Shown here: one piece after another, positions 14,101 through 24,419 of the stretch
How positions within the stretch are numbered: the first letter of the stretch is position 1
Layout: each line of letters begins with the position of its first letter
Origin: Trochalopteron elliotii
Taxonomy: Eukaryota > Chordata > Aves > Passeriformes > Leiothrichidae
Assembly: GCA_024734555.1 (NCBI GenBank)
Contig: JANPWX010000339.1
Location: forward strand, 846,465-910,464
Reading direction: 5' to 3'
Length of the DNA: 64,000 nt
The notes under the pieces: generated by a model
Told to the model about the DNA's origin: nothing
What the model saw: only the letters and a program-made list of their open reading frames with translations
The model's database searches: none
Translations under genes and position numbers: made by a program

Positions 14101-17081
14101 AAAAAAATGGATGCCAAAAATAGGGTTTAAAAACCAGCAGCCAAATAAAAATGACACATCATCCTTTTAAAACAAAATAATGGGAAAGAAACTTCACAAG
14201 TTTCATCTAATCATAACAGTTTGAGATTCATGATATGTGAATGTTTGCTTTAGAAAGCTCTTTTCTTTTACAGGTGTATGGAGTAGTTTATTTTCATTCA
14301 ATGTGTTATATATCTGGAACTTGTCCCATTCATCAGAAGACTTCTGGCACAGGTGGACCCGGGACCAAATTGACAACATAGGTACACAACCATACTTCTT
14401 TTTCACTGTGTATTTATTGTTAAATGGAGTTGTATGTCTCATACTGCAAAGTACAAATGAATAATTTAAAAATCTCTGGTCCTGTGATCTAACAGGGGTC
14501 AACACTGATGTTGGTAGATGATTAAAATGTTCAGAAATAGTAAGATTGATCTGTAAATTATTAAGAAAGCAAAAATATTTTGACTGCTTCAAGTGGGAGC
14601 TACAGTAATGCAAAGAAGCACAATAGCTGTCCTTTACCAAAGGACAAAGCATTTTTTTTTAACCTGCATTCAATTTGCTCCAAAAATGTGTGTATGTCTG
14701 GAGCAGATTTTTACTGCTGTTTGACACTGTATCTTGGGGGGTTTTATCCAAGCCCAGAATGTGTAAGGAAATGGCATTTGTCTAGCAAGAGTAGCTTTTT
14801 ATTTTCTGTTTTGTTTGGTCACTTACACTTGTTGGTCCTTTTAAAAAGAGAAAGCCTCAGGGTTTATTATTTACCTTGACTTCTTGAGGGCTGCCTCTGC
14901 CCTGGGCAGGTGGGATTTACCAGCTTTTCCCCGGCAGAGGAGGAGCCGCCGCTGCCGGTGAAGCCGCAGGAGCTGCGGACGCGGCTGTTGACGCCGCCCG
15001 GGCCCCTCGGCAGCGCCCTGCGCGCCGTCCTCACCGACCGCGTCTGCATCGCCCAGGAACACAACTTCCTCAGGGGCCTCCAGATGCACAGCGACTACCT
15101 GGAGAACACACACTTCTGCAGGTGGAAAGGTAACAGCAGACCTCAGGGCCAGGGGGAGAATAAACAAACTGAACAGAACAAACCCCCAGATATGATATTA
15201 AACTCGTTCTCTGAGGTTGGAGGCCAGGTTTGGGCAGAACCTATGATCAATCTATGGTTGATCATGCTGCGGTACATAGCATGGCGTGGTGTTGAGCTGC
15301 ATGTCAGTGGTTTGCTGGTGGCTCTCACCACCAGGTCCTTCCTGTCTTCAAAGCCACACTTGATGGGGGGGCACGGTAAATCCCCTCCATGAATGTTGTT
15401 ACTGCAGGTCCAAAACTGCATGTGACTGGAGCTGAGAGAAGAGAAGGGATATGGCAAATCTCCCTTCCCCAAGGACTGTAACCAGTTAAGGCTCTGTGGA
15501 CATGGTGTAAGGGTGGAAAAACAGGCCAACAGGTTTTTGCAGTATTGCACTTGGAGCAAGTTTTTTTTGTTTCTTTCAGATACTGTGTTAGACACATTTC
15601 CCAACCAGCTGACACAATCAGATGAATTCCTGTCTCTGGTAGATACTGGATTTTTCATCAATACAAGCGTTATGCCACTTTTAAAACCAGAGAGAAAGGT
15701 GGACATCATCCTGCATTTAAATTACAGTGCAGGATCTCAGATACAGGTGACAGTAATAAAAACATTCTTTATTTCTTCTTCAATATGTGTATATCTATCA
15801 TTTTTTAACACTTAGGTGCTCTTTATATTGGTCCGATTAAAAGTCTTTACCTTTAGCATTTTCAGCTTAATGATGAAGTGTGATACATCTTTTTTAGGCT
15901 GCATGTAGTCTCATCTGTTTTTCTTGTACGACAAACTGTATTATGCTAAGACTCAGAGAAAAAACAAAAAACAAAAAACTGTCCAGTGACAGTGTTTTTG
16001 ATTAGGGGTTAAAAGCTTTTGCAAAGCATCTTAGAAAATGTCTACTTTATTACTGTACTCTGAGAAATCCTGAGCCTTAAAATCCTATTTTAAGTCTTAG
16101 TACTGCTCTGTTCCTTGATCCAGGCTTTGGACCAGACCTGCAAGTACTGCTCTGAGCAGGGAATCGTTTTTCCCAGGGTAGACTTGAGTGAAGAAGACAG
16201 GAAAAATCTGAAGGAGTGTTACCTCTTTGATGGTGCTGAGACTCCAGGAGCACCAGTACTGCTATTTTTCCCACTAGTTAATGATACCTTCCAAAAATAC
16301 AAAGCACCAGGCAAGTACTCATACACGTTAAAAGAAGGTTTATATCATGGACAGCCTATTAAAAGGAATATATTTAATATTCCAACTCTTGAACTTCACT
16401 GTTGACTCTTTTCAGTACGTCAAATGTTTCTGTTGCTTAAAGTTAATTTTTTTAACCATGTGAGATTTGATGCCAGAGTTGTAATGTTTCAATCCCTAAG
16501 CTAATTATCTTAGAGGTAATTAGTTTTCAGGTAACTTTGATGTATCTGCCAATGTGTACATCCATAGATACATACCGTAGGTATCTTCGGGTACAGCCAA
16601 GAATTACAGTGCAGACCCATGTAAGAATAATCACCCTTTTTTCTTCCCTCATCCTCTAAAGCCACTGGTTTGCACTTGAGCCAGGGATTGAGCTGTCAAT
16701 TTGAATAAGAAGCATTTGGTTTTTTAAAAAAAATTAAAGCCACATGTGTGAAAGTACACTGTGAACTCTCTGTGGAGAGACACCTCCTTTCCTTCCTTCC
16801 TCTGTTAAGAGTTTGCTTGTTTATGACCAGAGGGGTTTCTCTCAGCAGTGATTCCTCACCCCTTCCTCCTAGGCCAGAAGCGCTCAGAGTCAGAGATGGA
16901 AGATGGCAAAGTTGATCTCTACGGCTGCTGTTCCCCGTATTCCACATATTCCCTGCAATACTCAGAGAAGGCATACGACCGCCTGGTGCAGCTGGGAGAA
17001 TACAACATCCTCAATAACAAAGAGCTCATCATACAGGCCTTGCGCACTGCAGTGGCACGGAAAAGGCAGATAAAGAAATAA
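3426..17081 (+). CDS. PLA2G4E: Gene 1: cytosolic phospholipase A2 epsilon-like, 19 core exons
   Basis: This is a group IVE-type cytosolic phospholipase A2. The family cleaves or transfers acyl chains of membrane phospholipids, and mammalian PLA2G4E makes N-acyl-phosphatidylethanolamine. I placed exons by frame, splice sites and match to the family: 3426-3498, 4448-4584, 4986-5117, 6586-6626, 7328-7370, 8005-8068, 8264-8433, 8574-8651, 9408-9445, 10109-10244, 10920-11056, 11466-11688, 12368-12482, 12822-12959, 14274-14381, 14938-15129, 15580-15746, 16124-16310 and 16873-17081. They total 2388 nt in one unbroken frame (795 residues plus stop). The first core exon has no Met, so a 5' exon is needed; with the candidate at 2488-2502 the protein is 800 residues, against about 868 for human PLA2G4E. 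Numbering in other gene 1 entries uses that model. Arg323, Ser351 and Asp635 are the expected active-site residues. PLA2G4D or PLA2G4F is a less likely identity. Confidence 0.88.
6586..8651 (+). CDS. PLA2G4E: Gene 1 linker exons between C2 and lipase domains
   Basis: Five exons (6586-6626, 7328-7370, 8005-8068, 8264-8433, 8574-8651) encode residues about 120-251. The segment has EELEVGF, then [10 protein letters not shown], then CCLEVQV followed by a lysine/glutamate run (KKKKEKK), then a beta-rich segment with FHYARYKQP. The last exon (26 codons) reads [13 protein letters not shown] and lacks the cysteine and arginine cluster found in the matching exon of gene 2. Reading phase is maintained through all junctions (2, 0, 1, 0, 0). 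The role of this linker is not well defined in the family; a membrane- or partner-binding role for the basic run is inference. Confidence 0.83.
9154..9182. repeat. Small perfect inverted repeat in gene 1 intron
   Basis: The arms tgaggataact and agttatcctca (11 bp) are exact reverse complements separated by aaacagc. It lies in the intron between exons 8574-8651 and 9408-9445. It may have arisen by chance. Confidence 0.6.
9408..11688 (+). CDS. PLA2G4E: Gene 1 lipase core exons with oxyanion Arg and catalytic Ser
   Basis: Exons 9408-9445, 10109-10244, 10920-11056 and 11466-11688 encode residues about 252-429. [10 protein letters not shown] opens the catalytic domain. The exon at 10920 holds [10 protein letters not shown] (Arg323, matching the conserved Arg of the oxyanion site) and [10 protein letters not shown], whose Ser351 is the expected nucleophile. 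The position after GLSG is Thr here; it is Ser in cPLA2-alpha and, from memory, Ala in human epsilon. The Trp codon is split across the junction 11056/11466. The next exon gives [13 protein letters not shown] and a helical, lysine-rich segment ending [16 protein letters not shown]. Confidence 0.9.
12368..15129 (+). CDS. PLA2G4E: Gene 1 middle lipase exons
   Basis: Exons 12368-12482, 12822-12959, 14274-14381 and 14938-15129 encode residues about 430-613. Family landmarks in order are [71 protein letters not shown] and [14 protein letters not shown]. All four junctions split codons in phase 1, as in gene 2. The final exon is strikingly GC- and CpG-rich compared with its flanks and with the matching exon of gene 2, and its first half is Pro/Arg/Leu-rich, while its second half keeps the family pattern. 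Confidence 0.88.
12993..13118. repeat. T/G-rich tract in gene 1 intron
   Basis: A run made almost only of T and G starts about 34 bases after the splice donor at 12960. It includes a six-base G run and several gtttgtttg units. It is intronic and non-coding. Confidence 0.75.
15580..17081 (+). CDS. PLA2G4E: Gene 1 C-terminal exons with catalytic Asp and basic tail
   Basis: Exons 15580-15746, 16124-16310 and 16873-17081 encode residues about 614-800. [11 protein letters not shown] carries Asp635, the expected partner of Ser351; the Asn six residues later (Asn641) is kept as in other family members. [19 protein letters not shown] follows. The second exon contains [11 protein letters not shown] and KYKAPG and ends at a GC donor rather than GT. 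The terminal exon has [17 protein letters not shown] and ends in a short polybasic tail (ARKRQIKK) before TAA at 17079-17081. In mammalian PLA2G4E a basic C-terminal tail binds phosphoinositides; here it is short. Confidence 0.9.
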
Positions 17082-17338
17082 TGTCAGACAAGAGAGGGTG
17101 CTTTTAAGTCCCTTACGAGAGACTGAAGGTCCCTCACTATTAGCCAGCAGCCTTCAAAGCATTCCTGCTCAATCTCACTAAATGGTAGTCTCAGGTGAAC
17201 AAAAAAGACTGAAGAAGAACGTTTTCCCCGAAGAATTTCACTGCAGCAAATCATTGCAATTCAGATATAACAGCGGAGTATGAATCGTTGTATGGTACAG
17301 AGGATGAGCAGCCACAAAGAAGAAGGTGCTAAAATTAT

Positions 17339-17344
17339 AATAAA
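17339..17344 (+). promoter_or_regulatory. Likely poly(A) signal of gene 1
   Basis: AATAAA lies 258 bases past the gene 1 stop codon and is the first clear signal after it. It would give a short 3' UTR of roughly 280 bases. No downstream element was tested. Confidence 0.5.
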
Positions 17345-17494
17345 CATGGTGCTTATTGCCCTGAGAAAGAGCTTTAAGTATTTAAACCTAACATCTTCAG
17401 GGCAGACCACATTAAAAGAATATTTTATTAAATTGGCTTATGTTATGTATTTGCAAGGTGGTGCTGAGACAAGCAGCAACCTTTGGGACAGATT

Positions 17495-18131
17495 TGTTGT
17501 TGGAGTCCAGGGCATCCCTCTGGGCGCCCTGAAGGGTCAGGGACCTTGGCAGAGATGTCTGGGACCCGAGCAAGAGGGTTTGAATCCTGGACGGGGTGTG
17601 TGGAGCCGGTCCAGGGGAGTTGTAGTACAGAGGCCAGGAAGACACTGGCTTTGATTTTAGTCCATGGAAACGGCTTCCAACATTGAGAGAAGAATTACAA
17701 GCCACAAAGGTGTGAGTGAAAGTAGTTTAGCTTAGTACAGGGTAGAAAATTATGTAGTTTTGGGTTTTTAGAATGGAGTTGAACTGGGACAAGATGGAAG
17801 ATTTAGGGCAGTGCCCTGAGTTCTTCTCCTTCTCCCTTGGTCTCCATCTTCTGAAGTGACGGTGACACAAAGTGGTTTTAGAGGATTGGGTCAAAGTAGA
17901 AATGACCCTTTTAGTATAGGTTATAGGTACTGGCACGTAAATGTAAATAAGAGACACATAATTATCTGTATAAGAGGACAGCAATGCCCCATTGGTGGGG
18001 AGTCACGTCGTGTCCTCGCCACTGTTCAGATCTCGGCGGGGCATGGAGAAAATTGTGAGATATGAAATAATAAACAACTCGAGAAACACTGAAAAACAAG
18101 ACCTTGAAGACTCCACTTCTTTCTTGCGACA
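17495..18131 (+). mobile_element. ERVL-like solo LTR (passerine type)
   Basis: This block begins TGTTGTTGG and ends TTGCGACA. It contains a TATA-like segment (ctgtataagaggac, 17965-17978), a poly(A) signal followed by a region ending in gaagactccacttctttc, and a GC-rich ctcggcggggcat stretch, which together are typical of an LTR. The overall text resembles songbird ERVL LTRs as I remember them. The five bases on either side do not match as a target duplication, so the exact ends are uncertain. No retroviral coding region adjoins it, so it appears to be a solo LTR. It sits immediately downstream of gene 1's poly(A) signal, in the same orientation. Confidence 0.5.
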
Positions 18132-18253
18132 GGGCTAGGGGCTTTCCGAGGCAAAAGGCTCTCAACCACCTGAATCTCGGGTGAAGAACTAAACCTGAGA
18201 GTTTGTGACTGGGATCATGGCACACTGCATGTTTAGAGAAAAGTACATGCTGT

Positions 18254-18622
18254 ATGGAGAATAATGCTGTGGAAAGGGACCTGGGGGTCAGTGGAAAGTT
18301 GAACATGAGCCAGCAGTGCCCTGGCAGCCAGGAGGGCAAACCCTGTCCTGTGGGGCATCACGCCCAGCATCACCAGCAGGGCAAGGGAGGGGATTGTCCC
18401 GCTCTGCTCTGTGCTGGGGCAGCCTCACCTCGAGTCCTCTGTGTGGTTTTGGATGTTACAAGGTGACAAGAAAGATATTAAGCTATGAGAGAGTGTCCAA
18501 ACAAGGGCATTGAATACCATGAAAAACCTTGAGGGGGAGCTGCATGAGGGGTGGCTGTGGTCACTTGGTCTGTTCAGCCTAGAGAAGAAGAGAATGAGGG
18601 GAGACCTCATTACAATCTGCAG
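18254..18622 (+). mobile_element. CR1 LINE fragment, + strand
   Basis: The segment runs from aaagggacctgggggtca through gccagcagtgccctggcag to tgaggggagacctcatt, which matches the end of CR1 ORF2 and the start of its 3' region in birds. It stops before the usual 3' tail and is followed by a T/G-rich tract. It carries no intact reading frame. Confidence 0.7.
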
Positions 18623-18634
18623 TGTAAATGTCTT

Positions 18635-18722
18635 GTTGGTTTGTCAGGTATTGGGTTGGTTTTTTGGTTGGTTGGATGTTTTTTGTGTGTTTGTGGATTT
18701 TTGGGATTTGGGGTTTTTTTGA
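18635..18722. repeat. T/G-rich low-complexity tract
   Basis: Almost every base is T or G (ttggttttttggttggttgg and similar). It separates the CR1 fragment from the hairpin downstream. A similar tract lies in a gene 1 intron near 13.0-13.1 kb. Confidence 0.7.
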
Positions 18723-18764
18723 TGTAGTGCTTTTAGAAGGTTAGGTTGAAAGGTTGAGTTAGGT

Positions 18765-18829
18765 TAGTCTACTGTTATATACACTGAGAAACTCAGGTTG
18801 AGTTTCTTAGTGTACATAACAGTAGACTA
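18765..18829. repeat. Near-perfect 29-bp inverted repeat, 7-base loop
   Basis: The left arm is 18765-18793, the loop is caggttg (18794-18800), and the right arm is 18801-18829. I paired the arms base by base and found 27 of 29 complementary. No coding frame is associated. It could be a remnant of a palindromic mobile element or a transcribed hairpin; I cannot tell which. Confidence 0.8.
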
Positions 18830-19068
18830 TCTACAATATGTAGCCTGCTGAAACCACCTGTGGTAACATTTAAAATTCTTTGGAATGCAGAAGATGCAGA
18901 CTAGAATATGAAATGCTGTGCCTGATGCATCCCAGGATGCCAGTGCACACTGCTGGCCCATACTCAGCCTGCTGCTGCCCAGCACCCCCAGCTCCCTGTT
19001 CTACAGTGCTGCTTTCCATCCACTCCTCTCCCAGTTTTTACTTGTCTCTGGAGTATCTTGTGTCTTCC

Positions 19069-19135
19069 TGTATTGGGTTTATATGGCAAAGTGTTGGTAG
19101 CAGGGTGGGCTGCTGCTGGGGCGGCCTCTGTGTCT
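19069..19135 (+). mobile_element. Possible LTR scrap
   Basis: The stretch tgtattgggtttatatggca and the following gttggtagcagggtgggct resemble the 5' edge of a common passerine LTR that begins TGTATTGGGTTT. The similarity fades within about 70 bases. This is recognition from memory and weak. Confidence 0.3.
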
Positions 19136-19139
19136 GCCA

Positions 19140-22100
19140 GTTGCATTCCAAGGCTAATGTGGAGGATTTTATCTCTGCTTTCCAAACAAGCAGATCAAGG
19201 TATTCACAGTGTGCTTGTCTGAGTCATGTCACTCTGAAGCTTTAAGCAGCATCATCCGTCTGGCAGAGGGAGCAGGGTTTCTGCAATGACAGGCCAGCCA
19301 AGGACAGTAGTGCTCTGTGCAGCTCTCAGTTTTAGAACACAGAGAAGTGTCGATGACAGAGAGGGGTGCCTGCGAAATTCCTGCCTTGTTCCTTCAAGGG
19401 AGCTCTCTGGATAAAGTCATTCTTTTATTTCTGTACTGCTGAAAAGTTGTAGCTTTAATTGTCTGGCTCGTCCAGTGTAAATTCTTGGAAGATATTTTTG
19501 TAAATTATGAACAGATTCTGTCTCTCAGAAATTCTTTACTTTGCACATATCCTTCCGGAATTAAAGTCTGAGAAATGATGTTATTGTTGTGAGGCTGGAC
19601 TGATTTTCTCATGACTAGTTCACTTTCTTGCAATTGCATAACCACTGTTTCTTTATTAGGATCAATTTTGTAAAATATACTTAGTTTACATCAGTCTTCT
19701 TTTTGTCAAACCAGTAGATGCAACCCTTCAAATTCTGATTATAAACCCCCCTTTTCTGATGTATCCAGCTGTATCTCTGCTCTTGCACTCACTTCATTGT
19801 TCCTTTATCAAATTCAGACTCCAGTACCCTTCTCACTACTGCTACACACTGAGATTAACATTGCTTTGTTATTCTTATATTCTTACATATTAATGAGTTC
19901 CCAGTTTCTATATATAGAATCCAGTTGTCCTTATTTGCCTTTAAAGGCTTCTGACAAGTTGTTTGTCTTCCATAAGCTGGTCAGTTAGGGTTTTTTTCAC
20001 ACTCCAGTCTTCCCTTTTTCATAGGGGAGTAAATTGTAACATACATTTGGCAGTCCTTTAATCATAACTCGCACTTCAGTGCATTAGATTTTTACCATGG
20101 TTAAGCAGGCCAGTCTATCAAGCAGGTCAAATCATTCTTTACGATTACCCCGTCCTTAGTTTTACTCCATCAATCTTTGTTTTTCAGCAAATCTGGCTGA
20201 AAAAGGGTCAAGTCAGGGTGCCTTGTTTATTTCCAAAGCACTCATGAAAATGTTCAATAGAGTTTGAGACTGGTAAATTCTTAAAAATTCCTCAAACGAA
20301 AACTTCTCAGTGATATTTATCACTGAAGACTACTTCTGAAATCAGTTAGAGAAAATATTCTTTACCTTGCTAATATATACTTTCTTTTCAGTCTTTGCGT
20401 TAAAAAGTCTTGCTATCTTTGCACAATAGACTAAAAAAATGTGATATTTCATGATAGAGCAAAATCTGTTTCTTCATATTGAAAAACACTATTTCCTACT
20501 GACTGGCTCCCAGAGACAGCTCAGGGCTTACCAAAACTGCTAATCACCTTACGAGGAATCTTTGGCTAATGCTAGCCCCAGAAAGATCTCTTTTCCATGC
20601 AGTTACCTTGCATCGACATTTTGCTATGCCATGCACATTTCTGGGAGGACAGCCTGTAATTGCCTTGACATCCTTTGCAGCCTTCTTGCATTCTGGTCAC
20701 TTAAAGACAACTTCAGTAACCTGCCTTGCAAGATCAATGCATCCATTGGACAGCACATATTTTGGCCTCTATAACATACCTAAAATAAGGAAATTAAAGA
20801 AGAATTTCTGTGCTTTGTCCAAATATAAGTAATACTTTTGCAAAGTTTAATAAAGAAAGGAAAAGAAAAAGGAAAAGAAAAATAAAAAGAAAGAGAAAGG
20901 CACAGTTATATCTCTTTATTAATATCAACTCCCAACAGCTTTCCTATCCTTTTCCCCTTCTCTTTTATTTCCCAGCTACATGGTTCTTAAGCTCTTTACT
21001 GAGCTATGGCTAGGGATTCAGTTCTCATGCAAGGGAAGTAGGTCTCTTACTTCTGCTTCCATGCAAAGTCTTTCAGACATAATTTTTTACTCCAGATCTC
21101 CCCTGGTGTTTTTATACACACACACGTGCACACACACATATATGTAGAATTTGATTGGGTGGAACCATCTGCTGTCCAGACAGTAAATTGTACTGGTTTA
21201 ATGACTGTCCTAAGGCCAACTAATTACATAACAACAATCTTTTTTCGGCAAAACACTCCCTTGTGTGGTGGAGTGCAGTTTTCAGTGTATAATTGCTTTG
21301 TATGCTGAAAGTTATATATAATATAAACATGCATACATTAACAAATGCTGTACAAAGTGTATGAAGCATACATGTAAAGAATGTATGCAATTTGAAACCA
21401 ACCCTTCATTTAACACAGGTCTTTCTATCAACCACTTCAAGGATGATGGAGCATTTGGCATGCCTGACTACCATCCCACGTTTTGAAGAATAGCAAGAAA
21501 AGCCAGAGTGGTAATATACAATATGTGATTTTTAATTAGTCAGATACTGTGTTCATTATGGCAATGGCAGCCAGGGTAAATAAACTACTGGCCCATTACC
21601 ATATCCCCCTTGCTACTTTTTAAAAATTGGCACAATATTCACATTCTTTCTGTAGTTCTGCAGTATAACAAGAATTAAAATAGCTGAAGCATAAACAGTC
21701 AAGTATCCTAGACTATGTTTTAGCAATAATTGGTTAGAATGATCTCTGCTCTGTCTTACTGCATGTTGTATGAGTATGTGGTCATTTTCATTATTCATTG
21801 ATGAAACATGTAAAGCGTCTTCTTTTTGAACATAGAATACAAGTGTTTTATTATCATTCCTGATTTAGCTGCATAATTAATAGTTATTTTGCTTTTTTAT
21901 ATGAAGTAATAAGTCCAAACCTTTGATAGCATTTCACTTTCTCTTCATAAACATTTCCTTTTTATTTGCATATATGAGCTTATTATTGTCTTGGACTTGT
22001 GGAAATACAGCAAATAATTCATTTTCCTTTCATGTCATATCTATGCAATGTGATCTGAGTAGGTTTTAGTTGTTACATCACATAGGGTCAAAATATCAAA

Positions 22101-24320
22101 CCCATGTGAGAGTTTATGCAAGAGCTGTTTAGAAAGGTTTCCACATGCTTTAGTAACGTGTGGCTCCCTTGCACTTATTATAATGGATATTCAGCAATGT
22201 TTGCCACTAAGAATTTGTTCTTCTTTAATCTGTTTTCTTAACCTGACCTAGGAGTCATGCTTGACTTTGATGTCTGTGAGTTTTGGCAGAGTATAATGTT
22301 GCAATGGTGATTTAATTTAGCATGTAATAGGATGTACTTACATAGTTGCCTATCTCGATCTCCTGGAGAATGTTTCTTTCCTTACGCATTTCTGAAACAC
22401 TTCCTTAAGATGTTTTGCAATGGTTTCTTTAAAGCCTTTCCATACAGAGCTGTTGACACAGTTTAATCTTTGTGATCGGCCCTTTTGTGAGTAAGTGGCC
22501 ACACTAGATTCCTGCACAGGTTTGTGTTTTGTTCAGCTGGAGCATGTGGAATGATGGTGAGACTCTTTTGCTCTGCTCCCAGATTCTCCCATTGTGTTGG
22601 CTCCACAGACAACTGTGAAGCCTTTTGGAGTCCCCAGGAAATGGCAGTGTTTTGTTAATACCCATGTGGAGTCAGGTATGTAGCATCACTGAGACCACAT
22701 CCCATGGGCAGCTGGCACAAGGCACATGTGAGAGCCCAGGTGGAACAAAGCTTTGACTCCCAACAGAGCCTGCGTTTGTTAAGCAAAGCTGGATACATGA
22801 CCAACCAGGTGCCCTGGAAAGGTTATCCCTCCATCTTCCTAGTGACAACAGGCTGTATATGTGGCAAGACTGGCTTGTCTTGGGCACCAATTCAGATTAC
22901 ACAATGAATGAGCAGGACTTCAGCACACAAGGCAGATACTGGATGCAAGAGCTTCTGCAACAGCCAGGCCTTCCTCATACAAGGAAGAGGCACAAGGAAT
23001 TTCAGCACTGGAAGATGAGCTGGAGTGAGTACACCACCTAACCCTGTGCTTCCTTTTCCTCTTCAGCTGGCAAATGGGATGGGAAATGCCCACAGTGGCT
23101 GGCAGCCTTTCCTCATCTGGGTATGCCTTTCCTAAGGATGTCCTCTCCCCATAGCTTGTGTTTCCTCACCAGGGCTCTAATACCGGAGACATATGCATCA
23201 GATGTGGCCTGTGTCCTCATAATGCACTGTTCCATTATCTGATGTAACATAGAAAATGGCAAGAAAAATCAGGAATTTCATTATACCAAATCCTGAGGCA
23301 TTGCTGTGTTGAAAAAAGCAGTCTCCTGATGTGTGCTGAAACATGCTGGCTGTACATCTCTTGTCTGGAAAGGCAATGCACTCAGAAAGGTGCAGTGGCC
23401 AGTTTTACACTGAGGAGGTAAAAGACCCTCCTTAACAATGGGGAAGGCTTGGAGGAAGTGCCAGAATCAGGGTTGAAACTGTCGCCTGCATTGGTGTCCT
23501 CTTGATCTTGACTGGGATCTCAAATAACAGCTCTCATGGGAAATGGCATTTTTCTCCCTAGAGTCAGGAAATGCACTCTGCACAACAGATTTATGCATCA
23601 ACTATTTTTTTACAATGTACTTTATCTCTTAGAGCTAACTGCAATGAACACTGGAAATTTAAAGCTGATGATGGCCTATGATGTCACATATATTAGACAA
23701 GGATAGTAAATTCAAAGGCATACCTCTCCAGCAGTTGCTGATTTTATTAAGATAGCAAGATACCATTAACCTCCTACAGCTCAAAAGGTTTAGAGGCCAG
23801 TTATTTCTGGATAAGTTGCTTTAGCAGTCCCAACGTCTTTTAGCGTTTGATGGGTTACTACAGTGATGCTGGCAAGAACTAGAATACTCAAGGCAGGGCA
23901 TGCCTTACAAAGAAAGACTAATTTAAGAAATTGATATATAAGCTCCATAATAAAGAGGTATTGCATTTATGCATATGCACAGGTCTTCTATGAATCAAAT
24001 CAGAAAAGAGATTATGTTCTGTGAAAGAATAAACAGATCAAATAACCCTGCAAATATGAGGTACTATCAGTATTTGTCCAGGACATTAAGTACTTCTTGG
24101 AGAGTTTCTGAAATATTTTCTGAATACACATTTGTTCTGAGTTCTGAGTAGCTTATATGTAACAACAAACGTCTGTATTCCCTATTTGTCATGGGGAGGA
24201 GCATACTGAGACTTTTTAAAAGCAATTTATATTTCTAGTGGATAGAAATACTCCTTTTTCTGCTGATTTTACCTTATGTCCAAATTTTCTCAAACCATTT
24301 CATTTTTCTATCCTAATGCC
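19140..24320. other. Intergenic DNA, unrecognised
   Basis: This is mostly AT-rich sequence with only short open frames that have no motifs. It holds a purine-rich stretch at 20850-20900 (runs of gaaa and ggaaaa) and a short CA-repeat at 21115-21138. I found no gene. Confidence 0.5.
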
Positions 24321-24321
24321 T

Positions 24322-24418
24322 TCATGGTTTAGTGATAGACTTGGCAGCGTTAGATTAGTAGTTGGTCTCAATGGTCTTAAAGGTCTTTTCCAGCCTTAAC
24401 AGATTCTATTAATCTATA
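24322..24418 (+). mobile_element. CR1 LINE 3' end, + strand
   Basis: The text ggtttagtgatagacttggc, then ggtctcaatggtcttaaagg, then ttttccagccttaacagatt follows the well-known 3' terminus of avian CR1. The terminal octamer repeat is degraded (agattctattaatctat). It is a truncated, non-coding copy. Confidence 0.75.
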
Positions 24419-24419
24419 T

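Noticed and set aside
14203..14652. 149-codon minus-strand open frame
   Set aside because: It lies opposite the gene 1 exon at 14274-14381 and has no recognisable domain.
15143..15709. 188-codon minus-strand open frame, the longest antisense frame in the window
   Set aside because: It overlaps introns and two exons of gene 1, shows no motif, and seems to be a chance frame.
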